This document shows, one piece after another, positions 7,516-16,002 of a DNA stretch of 64,000 bases. Made by a program: the position numbers and the translations under genes. The stretch's first letter is position 1, and every line of letters starts with the position of its first letter. Source of the stretch: Trueperella pyogenes (GTDB taxonomy: Bacteria; Actinomycetota; Actinomycetes; Actinomycetales; Actinomycetaceae); NCBI RefSeq assembly GCF_001070855.1, contig NZ_JVLH01000013.1, positions 1-64,000 on the forward strand, in the 5' to 3' direction. The notes beneath the pieces were generated by a model that did no database searches, was not told the origin of the DNA, and worked only from the letters and a program-made list of their open reading frames with translations.

Positions 7516-8550
7516 ATGAGCACACATGAACATGAAGCCCAGGGCCTTGGCCAGGAACGACACCGTGGTCCTCTCCGAGAAGGAGAACGCGTCCAAATAC
7601 GCGACCCGAAGGGCCGCTTGCACACCGTTATTTTGGTTTCTGGTGGGCGTTTTCAATCCAATCGTGGCTTTATCGATCACGATGATCTAATCGGTCGCCC
7701 CGATGGCCAGGTCGTCACTACCGAAGAGGGACGTCAGTTCCAAATTCTGCGCCCTCTTCAAGTTGACTATGTCATGTCGATGCCCAGGGGTGCTGCAGTC
7801 GTTTACCCGAAAGATGCGGGGACGATCGTTCACTACGCGGATATTTTCCCCGGCGCAGTAGTTGTCGAGGCCGGCGCTGGGTCGGGTGCTCTATCGATGG
7901 CTCTTTTGGATGCAGTGGGGGAGCGCGGCAGGCTGATTTCTGTCGAAAGGCGCGAAGAATTCGCACAGATTGCGCGAGATAACGTCGACCTGTGGTTCGG
8001 CGCTCCACATCCAGCGTGGGATCTTCGTGTCAATGATCTTGCGGATGAACTCAATGCCATGCCTGAGTCGAGTGTCGATCGCGTAGTCCTCGACATGCTT
8101 GCACCCTGGGAGAACTTAGATGCAGTTGCACATGCGCTCGTCCCGGGCGGCGTTCTGTGCTGCTATATCGCAACCGTGACTCAGATGTCCCGATTGATTG
8201 AAGACCTTCGTTCCTCTCAGAACTTTACCGATCCTGTCGCGTGGGAGACACTCTCACGCGAATGGCACGTCGATGGTTTGGCTGTACGACCCGAGCACCG
8301 AATGGTTGCCCATACAGGATTCTTGATGATTGCCAGGCGTCTTGCTCCGCAAACTACTCCTCAGGAACGCTCAACTCGTCCAGCGAAAGCTGCCGAAGGC
8401 CTCGAAGGGGCGTGGAATGGCGAAGATGACTGGAGCGAGCAGAAAGTCGGTCTTCGCGTCAGCTCGGAGAAGAAGATCCGTAAGGTTAAAAGGGACCTCG
8501 ACGCTAAGGCGCGGGCGTGGGTAGAAGGGCGTAGTGATGACGAACAGTGA
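7516..8550 (+). CDS. trmI: tRNA (adenine-58-N1)-methyltransferase TrmI
   Basis: 344-residue SAM-dependent enzyme that forms m1A58 in the T loop of tRNA. An N-terminal beta domain precedes the conserved VDYVMSMPRGA segment and the SAM motif VVEAGAGSGALSMAL; VLDMLAPWE follows. In mycobacteria and other actinobacteria this gene lies just upstream of the pupylation operon, as here. ATG at 7516 was chosen (GAGG nearby, but tight spacing); ATG at 7492 is an alternative. It overlaps the ARC start by 14 bases, so it probably leads the operon. The C-terminal extension is charged and probably disordered. Confidence 0.92.
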   Translation: MSTHEHEAQGLGQERHRGPLREGERVQIRDPKGRLHTVILVSGGRFQSNRGFIDHDDLIGRPDGQVVTTEEGRQFQILRPLQVDYVMSMPRGAAVVYPKDAGTIVHYADIFPGAVVVEAGAGSGALSMALLDAVGERGRLISVERREEFAQIARDNVDLWFGAPHPAWDLRVNDLADELNAMPESSVDRVVLDMLAPWENLDAVAHALVPGGVLCCYIATVTQMSRLIEDLRSSQNFTDPVAWETLSREWHVDGLAVRPEHRMVAHTGFLMIARRLAPQTTPQERSTRPAKAAEGLEGAWNGEDDWSEQKVGLRVSSEKKIRKVKRDLDAKARAWVEGRSDDEQ

Positions 8551-10051
8551 CGCTGCACTCTCAATTCTTGAACAGAAGAATGCTCATCTGAGTGCGGCTC
8601 TGAGTCAGGCACGTCAAGAACTCCTGCGCTTGAGAGAACAACTCAAGCATTTAAATCAACCGCCGCTTTCGCTGGGAGTTTTACATCGCTCGCAGCCGAC
8701 TTCGCGTGTTCTTGAAGTCTATGTTTCAGGCCGCCTCATGCGCCTTGCGGCTGATACCTCTCTCGACATCACGTCAATCTCGCCGGGGCAACAAGTTCTT
8801 ATTGACGACAAGATGATTGTTGTCGGTATCGGCGAATATTCGCGAACAGGCGAGCTTGCACAGGTTGCGGAACTTATCGGGGTGGATCGCGCTGTAGTCT
8901 CTGCCGAGGCCGGAAGCCATCGCATTGTTGAACTTGCCGGTCCACTACGCCACGGTACTCTTCGGCCCGGAGAGAGTGTCTTGGTCGACCCACGTACTTC
9001 CTTTGCCTATGAACGTATTATTCGCCAAGACGTCGAGCAGCTTCTCACTCCTGAAATTCCCGATGTTACTTTCGATGACATCGGTGGGCTAGATGCTCAG
9101 ATTGAGACAATTCGGCAGGCAATTGAACTTCCCCTGCGTCACCCCGAGCTATATCAGCAATACGGTTTGCGGCCGACTAAGGGAATTTTGCTATATGGGC
9201 CCCCGGGTTCAGGAAAGACGCTGATCGCCCAAGCACTCGCACGATCATTACGGGACTTTAGCTCCTCAGGTGAAGGTTATTTCCTCTCAATCAAGGGCCC
9301 TGAACTTCTCACGAAGTTTGTTGGTGAAACAGAACGACAGATCCGTGCAATTTTCGCTCGGGCTCGCGCATTGGCTTCATCGAAGGTTCCAGTAGTGATC
9401 TTCTTCGATGAGATGGAAGCTCTTTTCAGAACACGCGGTACAGGAATTTCCTCCGATGTCGAGACGATGGTGGTTCCTCAGCTGCTCGCTGAAATGGACG
9501 GTGTTGAAAGTCTTGACAACGTAGTGATTGTTGGTGCCTCAAACCGTGCTGACATGATCGATCCTGCTGTACTTCGCCCCGGAAGACTCGATGTGCGCAT
9601 CCGGATTGATCGCCCAGATGAACGTGCGGCGAAGGATATTTTCAGAAAGCATCTTGACCGCTCTGTCCCGCTTGCACAAAACGGTGAGTATCTCAGTCAT
9701 GACGAGATGATCGATAGAGCCGTTACCAGCCTTTATCGACGCGATAGCAATTCGGCTTTGCTGTCCGTTCGCAGTCATTCTGGCCAGGAACGCACCATCT
9801 ACCTTGCCGATATCGTTTCTGGCGCCATGATTGCAGGAATTGTGGAGCGTGCGAAGAAATACGCAATCCTTGACGCAATCGAGAATGGTACTCAGGGGAT
9901 GACGCTCGACCACGTGATTCGCGGCCTCGGCGATGAGATTCGCGAATCAATGGAACTGGCGACCCGACAGGCTCCTGCGGACTGGGCGCGCACGATCGGT
10001 CTGGATCAAGATATCGCTGATATCCGTCCACTGAAGGAGAACCAGCAATGA
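8537..10051 (+). CDS. arc: Proteasomal AAA+ ATPase ARC/Mpa, lacking the proteasome-docking tail
   Basis: 504-residue hexameric ring ATPase that recognises Pup through its N-terminal coiled coil and unfolds pupylated proteins. Visible in order: coiled coil (residues 8-40), OB-type interdomain region (about 50-170), Walker A GPPGSGKT at 221-228, the KFVGE pore-loop segment near 260-264, Walker B VVIFFDE ending at 291-292, and a sensor/arginine region near VLRPGRLD. In Mycobacterium the protein ends in a GQYL-type tail that docks in the 20S proteasome; here it ends PLKENQQ. This fits the absence of prcBA in the operon. GAAGGG precedes ATG 8537; it overlaps dop by ATGA. Confidence 0.94.
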   Translation: MTNSDAALSILEQKNAHLSAALSQARQELLRLREQLKHLNQPPLSLGVLHRSQPTSRVLEVYVSGRLMRLAADTSLDITSISPGQQVLIDDKMIVVGIGEYSRTGELAQVAELIGVDRAVVSAEAGSHRIVELAGPLRHGTLRPGESVLVDPRTSFAYERIIRQDVEQLLTPEIPDVTFDDIGGLDAQIETIRQAIELPLRHPELYQQYGLRPTKGILLYGPPGSGKTLIAQALARSLRDFSSSGEGYFLSIKGPELLTKFVGETERQIRAIFARARALASSKVPVVIFFDEMEALFRTRGTGISSDVETMVVPQLLAEMDGVESLDNVVIVGASNRADMIDPAVLRPGRLDVRIRIDRPDERAAKDIFRKHLDRSVPLAQNGEYLSHDEMIDRAVTSLYRRDSNSALLSVRSHSGQERTIYLADIVSGAMIAGIVERAKKYAILDAIENGTQGMTLDHVIRGLGDEIRESMELATRQAPADWARTIGLDQDIADIRPLKENQQ

Positions 10052-11610
10052 GCTCTCATATGGTGATGAGTACCGAGACTGAATTCGGTATTTATACTCC
10101 CGGAAATCCTGGAGCTGATCCTGTTGACCTATCCTGCAGGATAGTTGATGCTTACTCGGCTCTCTCGCGCCGCGGGACCCCTACGGAGGGTAGCCAGCCC
10201 GTTCGCTGGGACTATACAGCTGAAGATCCTTTGAATGACCTGCGCGGTATGAGGCTCTCGCGTGCAGCTGCAGATCCTTCGATGCTTACCGATGACCCCT
10301 ACCACCTTGCTCCTTCGGGCGGAAGTGAAAGGCTTCCCTTGCCTCGACAGTCAAGTGGATATTTGCCTGCATCGGTGTCATCTGTGCTGACAAACGGAGC
10401 CAGGCTCTACGTTGATCATGCTCACCCAGAATATTCTGCGCCCGAAACGCTCAGCGCACGCGATGCTGTCCTGTGGGATCGTGCCGGCGAGGTTATTGCT
10501 CGACGAATGATGTCAGCAGCTCGTGAGCGCGGAGACGATATCGTGTTGGTGAAGAACAACACGGATGGCAAGGGCGCTGCTTACGGTACCCACGAGAACT
10601 ATCAGATCAGCCGTCGTATTGATCTTGATGACCTTATCCGAGGCCTCACTCCGTTCTTCGTCACCCGCCCGGTTATTTGTGGTGCGGGACGCGTTGGAAT
10701 CGGTCAGCGCAGTGAATTTGCCGGTTTTCAGATCTCGCAGCGAGCTGACTTTGTCGAAAATGAAGTTGGCCTTGAGACTACCTTTAACCGTCCAATTATC
10801 AATACTCGCGATGAAGCTCATGCTAACCCTGCTTACTTCCGTCGCCTTCACGTGATCGGCGGAGATGCCAACCAATTCGATTCCTCGCTCTATCTTCGTC
10901 TGGGAACAACCGGCTTAGTGCTCAAAGCAATTGAGGCCGGTCTCGGGATGGAATGGGATGCTCTTGCGATGGATGATCCGGTTCAAGAAACCTGGAACAT
11001 CAGCCATGACCCGACGCTGACTTACAAGGCTGGACTTGCCGGAGGTGCGCGAAGCGCCCTCGACATTCAAAAGATTTATGTCGATTTGGTCTCTGAGACA
11101 TTGAGCCGGGCAGGTATTGAACTGAGCGCAGACGAAGAACGTGTCCTGAAGTACTGGGATGATGTCCTTACGCGTATGTCCGAGGAGCTTTTTAGCGTCG
11201 CCACCGAGGTTGAATGGGTCGGTAAGTATCAGCTCCTCGATCGTCAGCGCCAGCGTCTGTCAACCACATGGGATGACCCTAAACTTGCGGCGATGGATTT
11301 GCAGTGGGCGGATTTGCGTGAGGATCGTTCGCTGGTGGCTGCGCTTGATCGAGCCGGGCGCGTGAAGCGGATGTTCGCTCCCGAGGAAGTTGAGCATGCT
11401 GCAGATTGGGCCCCTGAAGACACTCGTGCATACTTGCGTGGGTATGCCGTGAGAAATCTTCCAGGATTGATCGCTGCATCGTGGACATCGCTGTGTGAAG
11501 CGCAGGGCGATCAGATGATTCGGCGTCCTATTGTTGAGGCTGCCGGTGTTGATCCGTCGGTCCTTTCCGATCTTGAACACGGAACTTTGATCCGTGTAGA
11601 ACAGGAGTAG
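10048..11610 (+). CDS. dop: Deamidase/depupylase Dop
   Basis: 520-residue enzyme of the carboxylate-amine ligase fold. It converts the C-terminal Gln of Pup to Glu and cleaves Pup from substrates. Landmarks: STETEFGI near the N-terminus (nucleotide and metal-binding glutamates), YVDHAHPEYS with the catalytic-type Asp123, and the NTDGKGAAYGTHENY segment. The inserted region before Asp123 (about residues 50-110) corresponds to the Dop loop that distinguishes Dop from PafA. ATG at 10048 overlaps the ARC stop (ATGA). Pup starts 2 bases after its stop, so Dop and its substrate are translationally linked. Confidence 0.95.
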   Translation: MSSHMVMSTETEFGIYTPGNPGADPVDLSCRIVDAYSALSRRGTPTEGSQPVRWDYTAEDPLNDLRGMRLSRAAADPSMLTDDPYHLAPSGGSERLPLPRQSSGYLPASVSSVLTNGARLYVDHAHPEYSAPETLSARDAVLWDRAGEVIARRMMSAARERGDDIVLVKNNTDGKGAAYGTHENYQISRRIDLDDLIRGLTPFFVTRPVICGAGRVGIGQRSEFAGFQISQRADFVENEVGLETTFNRPIINTRDEAHANPAYFRRLHVIGGDANQFDSSLYLRLGTTGLVLKAIEAGLGMEWDALAMDDPVQETWNISHDPTLTYKAGLAGGARSALDIQKIYVDLVSETLSRAGIELSADEERVLKYWDDVLTRMSEELFSVATEVEWVGKYQLLDRQRQRLSTTWDDPKLAAMDLQWADLREDRSLVAALDRAGRVKRMFAPEEVEHAADWAPEDTRAYLRGYAVRNLPGLIAASWTSLCEAQGDQMIRRPIVEAAGVDPSVLSDLEHGTLIRVEQE

Positions 11611-11612
11611 AT

Positions 11613-11798
11613 ATGAGTCTTTCGCAATTGTTCGCCGGCGGCGCTGGTCATGAGGACGACGAGGCTGCGGGTCAGGTACAAGCTCAGGCTTCTTCCCAAA
11701 GTGATTCTCTTGACGAGCTTCTTGATCAGATTGATACCGTCCTAGAAACGAATGCTGAATCTTTCGTCCAGGGCTTTGTCCAAAAGGGAGGCCAGTGA
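11613..11798 (+). CDS. pup: Prokaryotic ubiquitin-like protein Pup
   Basis: 61-residue intrinsically disordered tag. The C-terminus is VQKGGQ, so it is made in the Gln form and must be deamidated by Dop before PafA can attach it to substrate lysines. The central DELLDQIDTVLETNAE segment is the part that forms a helix on the ATPase coiled coil in characterised Pups. CAGGAG precedes ATG 11613. It lies between dop and pafA with spacings of 2 and 1 bases. No prcB or prcA separates pup from pafA, unlike mycobacteria and streptomycetes. Confidence 0.97.
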   Translation: MSLSQLFAGGAGHEDDEAAGQVQAQASSQSDSLDELLDQIDTVLETNAESFVQGFVQKGGQ

Positions 11799-11799
11799 G

Positions 11800-13200
11800 G
11801 TGAAGCGACGGGTCATCGGTATCGAAACAGAGTATGGGCTAACCTGCGCGACACGTTCTGGTGCTCGTGCGACTCACGATGCCGATGCTGCTGCGCACCT
11901 GCTTTTCGAGCCCTTCGCACAGGGTGGTCGGGCTCCTAACCTGTATCTGCGCAACGGTGGGCGACTCTATCTTGATGTTGGCGCACACCCCGAATATGCA
12001 ACTGCAGAGTGCGACACTCTCCTTGACCTTCTTGCGCAGCATCGTTGCGGCGATGAGCTGCTGAATCAGCTTAATGATGCAGCGCGTAGCTCGCTTAGTC
12101 AGCTGCCGGATCCCGAAGAAATTTACCTTTTTCGAAATAACGTTGATTCAGCGGGCAATAGTTTTGGTTGCCATGAAAACTATCTTCTGCATCGTCGTCG
12201 AGATTTCCGACAAGTTGCGGACGGACTCGTCGCATTCTTTGTCACGCGCCTGATCCTTGTCGGTGCGGGACATCTACGCAGGCAGGGGACTCAACTTCAT
12301 TACTGCTTCTCCCAACGAGCGGAACAGATGTGGGAAGCCGTCTCCTCTGCGACAACGCGTACGCGGCCGATTATTAACACTCGCGATGAGCCACTAGCTG
12401 ATGCGGGTCAGTACCGGCGTCTTCATGTCATTAGCGGCGATACGAATGTTTGTGAGGCAACCACTTTCCTCAAGGTCGGCATGACCGCTTTGGTCCTTGA
12501 TGCCGTTGAGGAGGGAATGGACCTTAAAGATTTGGAACTTGCTGATCCAATGATGGCAATCCGTCAGATCAATCATGATCTTTCCGGACAGACCAAGATC
12601 GCTATGGTCAGCGGACCAGATTTAAGTGCTGTTGAGATCCAAGAGCGCATTTTGCAGCGCGTCATCGATGTGTTGAAGATCGAACGCACCTCGGACTCCT
12701 TAGAACCTACAACCCACGCGATTATCGATCTGTGGCAACGGGGGATTCATGCACTCCGCAGCCAAGACTGGTCCGGAATTGATCACGAACTCGATTTCGC
12801 GGTTAAGTACCGTTTGATTCGCGAGTACCTTAAGCGGAAGCAAACTACGCTTGACGATCCTCGTGTTGCACGTCTTTTGCTTTCATACCATGACATCGGT
12901 CCTCATGGTTTGCGACAAGGCTTGGAACGTACAGGAGCGATGCGCCGCATGACCACGGATGAGCAGGTTAAGAATGCATGCGTGAACGCTCCTCAGACAA
13001 CGCGTGCCCACCTTCGCTCGAAGGTGATCAATGCCGCTGAGGCAGCTGGCGTTGAACTTGCTCTCGATTGGGTTCGTGCGGCACGGATTGACGATCCGAA
13101 TCGTTATGTTCTGATGAATGATCCTTTTGCAACAGCGTCTTTTGCGGTCGATGAATTTATCTCAGGCCTTGGTTCACCACATGAGGTTTTTCCTGCATGA
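11800..13200 (+). CDS. pafA: Pup-protein ligase PafA
   Basis: 466 residues (about the usual length). It forms an isopeptide bond between the C-terminal Glu of Pup and substrate lysines, using ATP. Visible motifs: IGIETEYGL at the N-terminus, YLDVGAHPEYA with catalytic-type Asp59, NNVDSAGNSFGCHENY, and RPIINTRDEP. The GTG at 11800 was preferred to an upstream in-frame ATG inside pup, because AAGGGAGG sits 8 bases before it and the product then starts VKRRVIGIE, as in characterised PafA. The next gene overlaps its stop by ATGA. Confidence 0.95.
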   Translation: MKRRVIGIETEYGLTCATRSGARATHDADAAAHLLFEPFAQGGRAPNLYLRNGGRLYLDVGAHPEYATAECDTLLDLLAQHRCGDELLNQLNDAARSSLSQLPDPEEIYLFRNNVDSAGNSFGCHENYLLHRRRDFRQVADGLVAFFVTRLILVGAGHLRRQGTQLHYCFSQRAEQMWEAVSSATTRTRPIINTRDEPLADAGQYRRLHVISGDTNVCEATTFLKVGMTALVLDAVEEGMDLKDLELADPMMAIRQINHDLSGQTKIAMVSGPDLSAVEIQERILQRVIDVLKIERTSDSLEPTTHAIIDLWQRGIHALRSQDWSGIDHELDFAVKYRLIREYLKRKQTTLDDPRVARLLLSYHDIGPHGLRQGLERTGAMRRMTTDEQVKNACVNAPQTTRAHLRSKVINAAEAAGVELALDWVRAARIDDPNRYVLMNDPFATASFAVDEFISGLGSPHEVFPA

Positions 13201-14207
13201 GTGGAAAACACCTTTCTTCGCGACTCCATCCAGTTGCTCAGGCGCATGGAGAAGAAACGGGGCAGACAAGAAAACCTTTGCGCCGTACAGGCCGTCGGAT
13301 TTTTGTCGCATTTTCCGTACTTGTTCTGATCTGCGCGCTGATTCTTGGATGTATATGGTTCCTTCGTCCTTCTTCTGAGGATGCTGTGGAAGGGCAGCCG
13401 CCCCGCTCGGTATTGAGTGCAGTCGAGGTCTCTGGACGTGTTGGTGCAACACCGACACTTAAATTGGGCCAGCCCCTTCAAATTGTCAGTACAAAACACC
13501 AGATCTTGTCGCAGGGCGAAGGCCGCGCCATTACAACAGGAACACCGGTCCTACTCTCAGTGACGGTATTCGACTCAACAACGGGTGAGATTCTGTCTCC
13601 TAATGGGCGCCCACGTCTCATCGTCGGGCGTGCCGATGATGACTCACTTGGTGCCGATATGGCACACGAAGTCAGTGGGCGCGCTGAGGGAAGCCGCCTG
13701 CTCGTTGCACGTCCACTTCCTTTGCTCTCCGATAACACAGCATCTCCCACGCCGACTGCCCGCTCAGCCAAAGGTGAAATCGTCGTCATTGACATTCTCC
13801 CAACTTTGGCCTCGGGGCAGGCATCTGCCCAGGCCAGCGGTTCGGGGCCGCTTGAAGTGACGATGCGAGATGAAGGCCCCATCATTAAGCATGGGGATCA
13901 ACTTCCCACCGGTCCGACAACGCAGCCGCTCCTGACGGGAGCCGGAGCGCAGGTGCGTTCTGATGACGACATTGTCGTTCAGTACTTTGTCAGTGGGTGG
14001 ACTGACGGAATTGAGCGCCAATCGACCTGGCGTACCGGCGTGCCAGAGCGGGTTCGACTCAGTGAACTCATGCCTGGACTTCGTCCGCTTCTTATTGATC
14101 AGAAAGTCGGCTCTCGGCTAGCGATTACTTTGCCTCCTGATCAGGCGACCGGTGACGATACCTTGTGCATCGTGATTGATATTTTGGCAACCACCCCAAC
14201 CTTATAA
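13197..14207 (+). CDS. Membrane-anchored FKBP-type peptidyl-prolyl isomerase-like protein
   Basis: 336 residues. A basic cytoplasmic N-terminus (residues 1-33) precedes one hydrophobic helix (about 34-56); the rest should face outside. The C-terminal third resembles an FKBP domain (GPIIKHGD, VVQYFVSGW, PGLRPLLIDQKVGSRLAI, IVIDIL). Several active-site aromatic residues of strong FKBPs are not obvious, so catalysis is uncertain. A low-complexity stretch rich in Ser/Ala/Thr/Pro lies near residues 180-220. FKBP-like genes commonly follow pafA in actinobacteria. ATG at 13197 overlaps the pafA stop. The link to pupylation is contextual only. Confidence 0.78.
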   Translation: MSGKHLSSRLHPVAQAHGEETGQTRKPLRRTGRRIFVAFSVLVLICALILGCIWFLRPSSEDAVEGQPPRSVLSAVEVSGRVGATPTLKLGQPLQIVSTKHQILSQGEGRAITTGTPVLLSVTVFDSTTGEILSPNGRPRLIVGRADDDSLGADMAHEVSGRAEGSRLLVARPLPLLSDNTASPTPTARSAKGEIVVIDILPTLASGQASAQASGSGPLEVTMRDEGPIIKHGDQLPTGPTTQPLLTGAGAQVRSDDDIVVQYFVSGWTDGIERQSTWRTGVPERVRLSELMPGLRPLLIDQKVGSRLAITLPPDQATGDDTLCIVIDILATTPTL

Positions 14208-14254
14208 TGTGGTTGCTCTCGAAGCGTTCGCACTCGTTATGAGAGACTACAAAC

Positions 14255-15475
14255 ATGCTCAGATGGCTTACTGCTGGTGAATCACACGGTCCTGCCTTGG
14301 TTGCTACCCTTGAGGGCCTTCCTTCGGGTATTGAGCTTACGACCCAGACTATTCGCGATGCCCTTGCGCGTCGGCGCTTAGGAGCAGGTCGTGGTGCTCG
14401 CCAAAAGTTTGAGGCCGATGAGGTCCGTATACTCGGTGGCGTACGTCATGGTCGGACCACCGGTGCCCCCATTGTTATCGAGATTGCGAATAGCGAGTGG
14501 CCTAAGTGGGAGAAGGTCATGTCCGCCGACCCCGTCACGCGTGAAGATCTATTGATCGATGCTGGCAAGGGAGATGAACGTGAGGTCGCGCGTAATAAGC
14601 CCTTGACGAAGCCTCGTCCGGGTCATGCAGATCTGCCCGGGGTTCTTTCCTATGACCTAGCGGAAATTCGTCCTGTACTTGAGCGGGCAAGCGCGCGAGA
14701 AACTGCAGCTCGGGTTGCCCTTGGTGCCTGCGCCGAGGCTTACCTTCGTCAGCTTGCTGGAATTCAGTTAGTTTCCCACGTGGTTGCTGTCGGCCCTGTT
14801 CAGGGACAGTCAGGTGCCCTTCCGTTACCTGAGGACGAGGCTGCACTGAACGCTTCGCCTATGCGCTGCCTAGATGCTCGCGACGAGGCGCGATTCCTCG
14901 AATGCGTTGAGGAAACGCGTTCGTTGGGGGATACCGTTGGCGGTGTTGTTGAGGTTGTTGCATGGGGCGTTCCAATCGGTGTTGGTACGCATGTGCAGGC
15001 TGATCGCCGGCTAGATACTCAATTAGCCGCAGCATTGATGTCGATCCAGTCTGTCAAGGGCGTCGAAATCGGTGATGGTTTTGCACAGTCGCGTCTTCGT
15101 GGTTCGCAGGCTCATGACGAGATTGAGCGTGTCGACGGAAGTGTTCAGCGCAGCTCGAACCATGCCGGCGGTATCGAAGGTGGGACATCCAATGGTCAGC
15201 CGATTGTTGTCCGCGCTGCATTCAAGCCAATCTCAACGGTTCCTCACGCGTTGAAAACAATTGATCTCGCCACTGGAGAGGAAGCTCGGGCACTCCACCA
15301 GCGCTCTGATACCTGCCAGGTAGTTCCCGGCGCTGTTATTGCCGAGGCCGAGGTTGCGTTGGTTCTTGCGCGCGCGATAGCTGACCATGCCGGAGGCTAC
15401 TCCCTCGTAGAGTGTGCGCGTAATCTCTCCGCTTATCTCGCGCATATTGACGAACGTCTGGGGAATGCGCAGTGA
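14255..15475 (+). CDS. aroC: Chorismate synthase
   Basis: 406 residues. FMN-dependent enzyme of the last shikimate step, converting EPSP to chorismate. The family signatures are present: GESHGPAL at residues 8-15, RRRLGAGRGAR around 39-49, and later the RSSNHAGGIEGG and TCQVVPGAV blocks. It is first in an aroC-aroK-aroB run, with the next start inside its stop (GTGA). The 47-base gap after the FKBP-like gene may hold a promoter, but no convincing one was identified. The ribosome-binding site (GAGAG) is weak. Confidence 0.95.
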   Translation: MLRWLTAGESHGPALVATLEGLPSGIELTTQTIRDALARRRLGAGRGARQKFEADEVRILGGVRHGRTTGAPIVIEIANSEWPKWEKVMSADPVTREDLLIDAGKGDEREVARNKPLTKPRPGHADLPGVLSYDLAEIRPVLERASARETAARVALGACAEAYLRQLAGIQLVSHVVAVGPVQGQSGALPLPEDEAALNASPMRCLDARDEARFLECVEETRSLGDTVGGVVEVVAWGVPIGVGTHVQADRRLDTQLAAALMSIQSVKGVEIGDGFAQSRLRGSQAHDEIERVDGSVQRSSNHAGGIEGGTSNGQPIVVRAAFKPISTVPHALKTIDLATGEEARALHQRSDTCQVVPGAVIAEAEVALVLARAIADHAGGYSLVECARNLSAYLAHIDERLGNAQ

Positions 15476-16002
15476 CCAGACAGCAGATCGTTCTCGTCGG
15501 CATGCCTGCTAGTGGAAAGAGCAGAGTAGGACGGGAACTGGCATCGGCTCTGGGGCTCGAACACCGTGATTCAGATGCCTTGATCGAGGAATCTACCGGT
15601 CGCAAAATTCCGGAGATTTTCTCAACCGATGGTGAGGAATACTTCCGTCAGCTTGAAGAAGAGGTTATCGAACGAGCTCTGGCATATCCGGGGGTTCTCT
15701 CCTTAGGAGGGGGAGCACTCACCCGAAAAGCAACCCGCGAACGCTTGCGCGACTGCTTCGTGGTCTATATCAAGGCGGAGCTCCCTGAATTACTCCGCCG
15801 ATCGCAGGGGTCGGATCGCCCTTTGCTCGCGGGAGATGCACAAGCGCGTCTTGAAGAGCTGTGGGAAGCGCGTAAGGAATATTTTCCGGAGGTTGCCTCG
15901 CTGGAGGTCCAAACCAGTTCAGAACCTGTTATTCATGTAGTTGAGCAAATTCTTCGAGAAGTTGGTGAAGACGATGAGCGTGACGATTCCAGTCAACGTT
16001 GA
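15472..16002 (+). CDS. aroK: Shikimate kinase
   Basis: 176 residues. Phosphorylates shikimate with ATP. P-loop GMPASGKS is at residues 10-17. The shikimate-binding Asp pair is DSD at 33-35, and LSLGGGALT supplies the GGG motif. The SDRPLL arginine is in the lid region. The GTG start overlaps the aroC stop. Its 3' end overlaps aroB by 29 bases. It is an intact kinase, in contrast to the decayed paralogue two genes downstream. Confidence 0.94.
   Translation: MTRQQIVLVGMPASGKSRVGRELASALGLEHRDSDALIEESTGRKIPEIFSTDGEEYFRQLEEEVIERALAYPGVLSLGGGALTRKATRERLRDCFVVYIKAELPELLRRSQGSDRPLLAGDAQARLEELWEARKEYFPEVASLEVQTSSEPVIHVVEQILREVGEDDERDDSSQR

Noticed and set aside
13197-13400. Lipobox-like ILGC in the FKBP-like protein
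   Set aside because: The long charged N-terminus (about 33 residues) and Leu at position -2 do not fit a signal peptidase II site; a transmembrane anchor is more likely.
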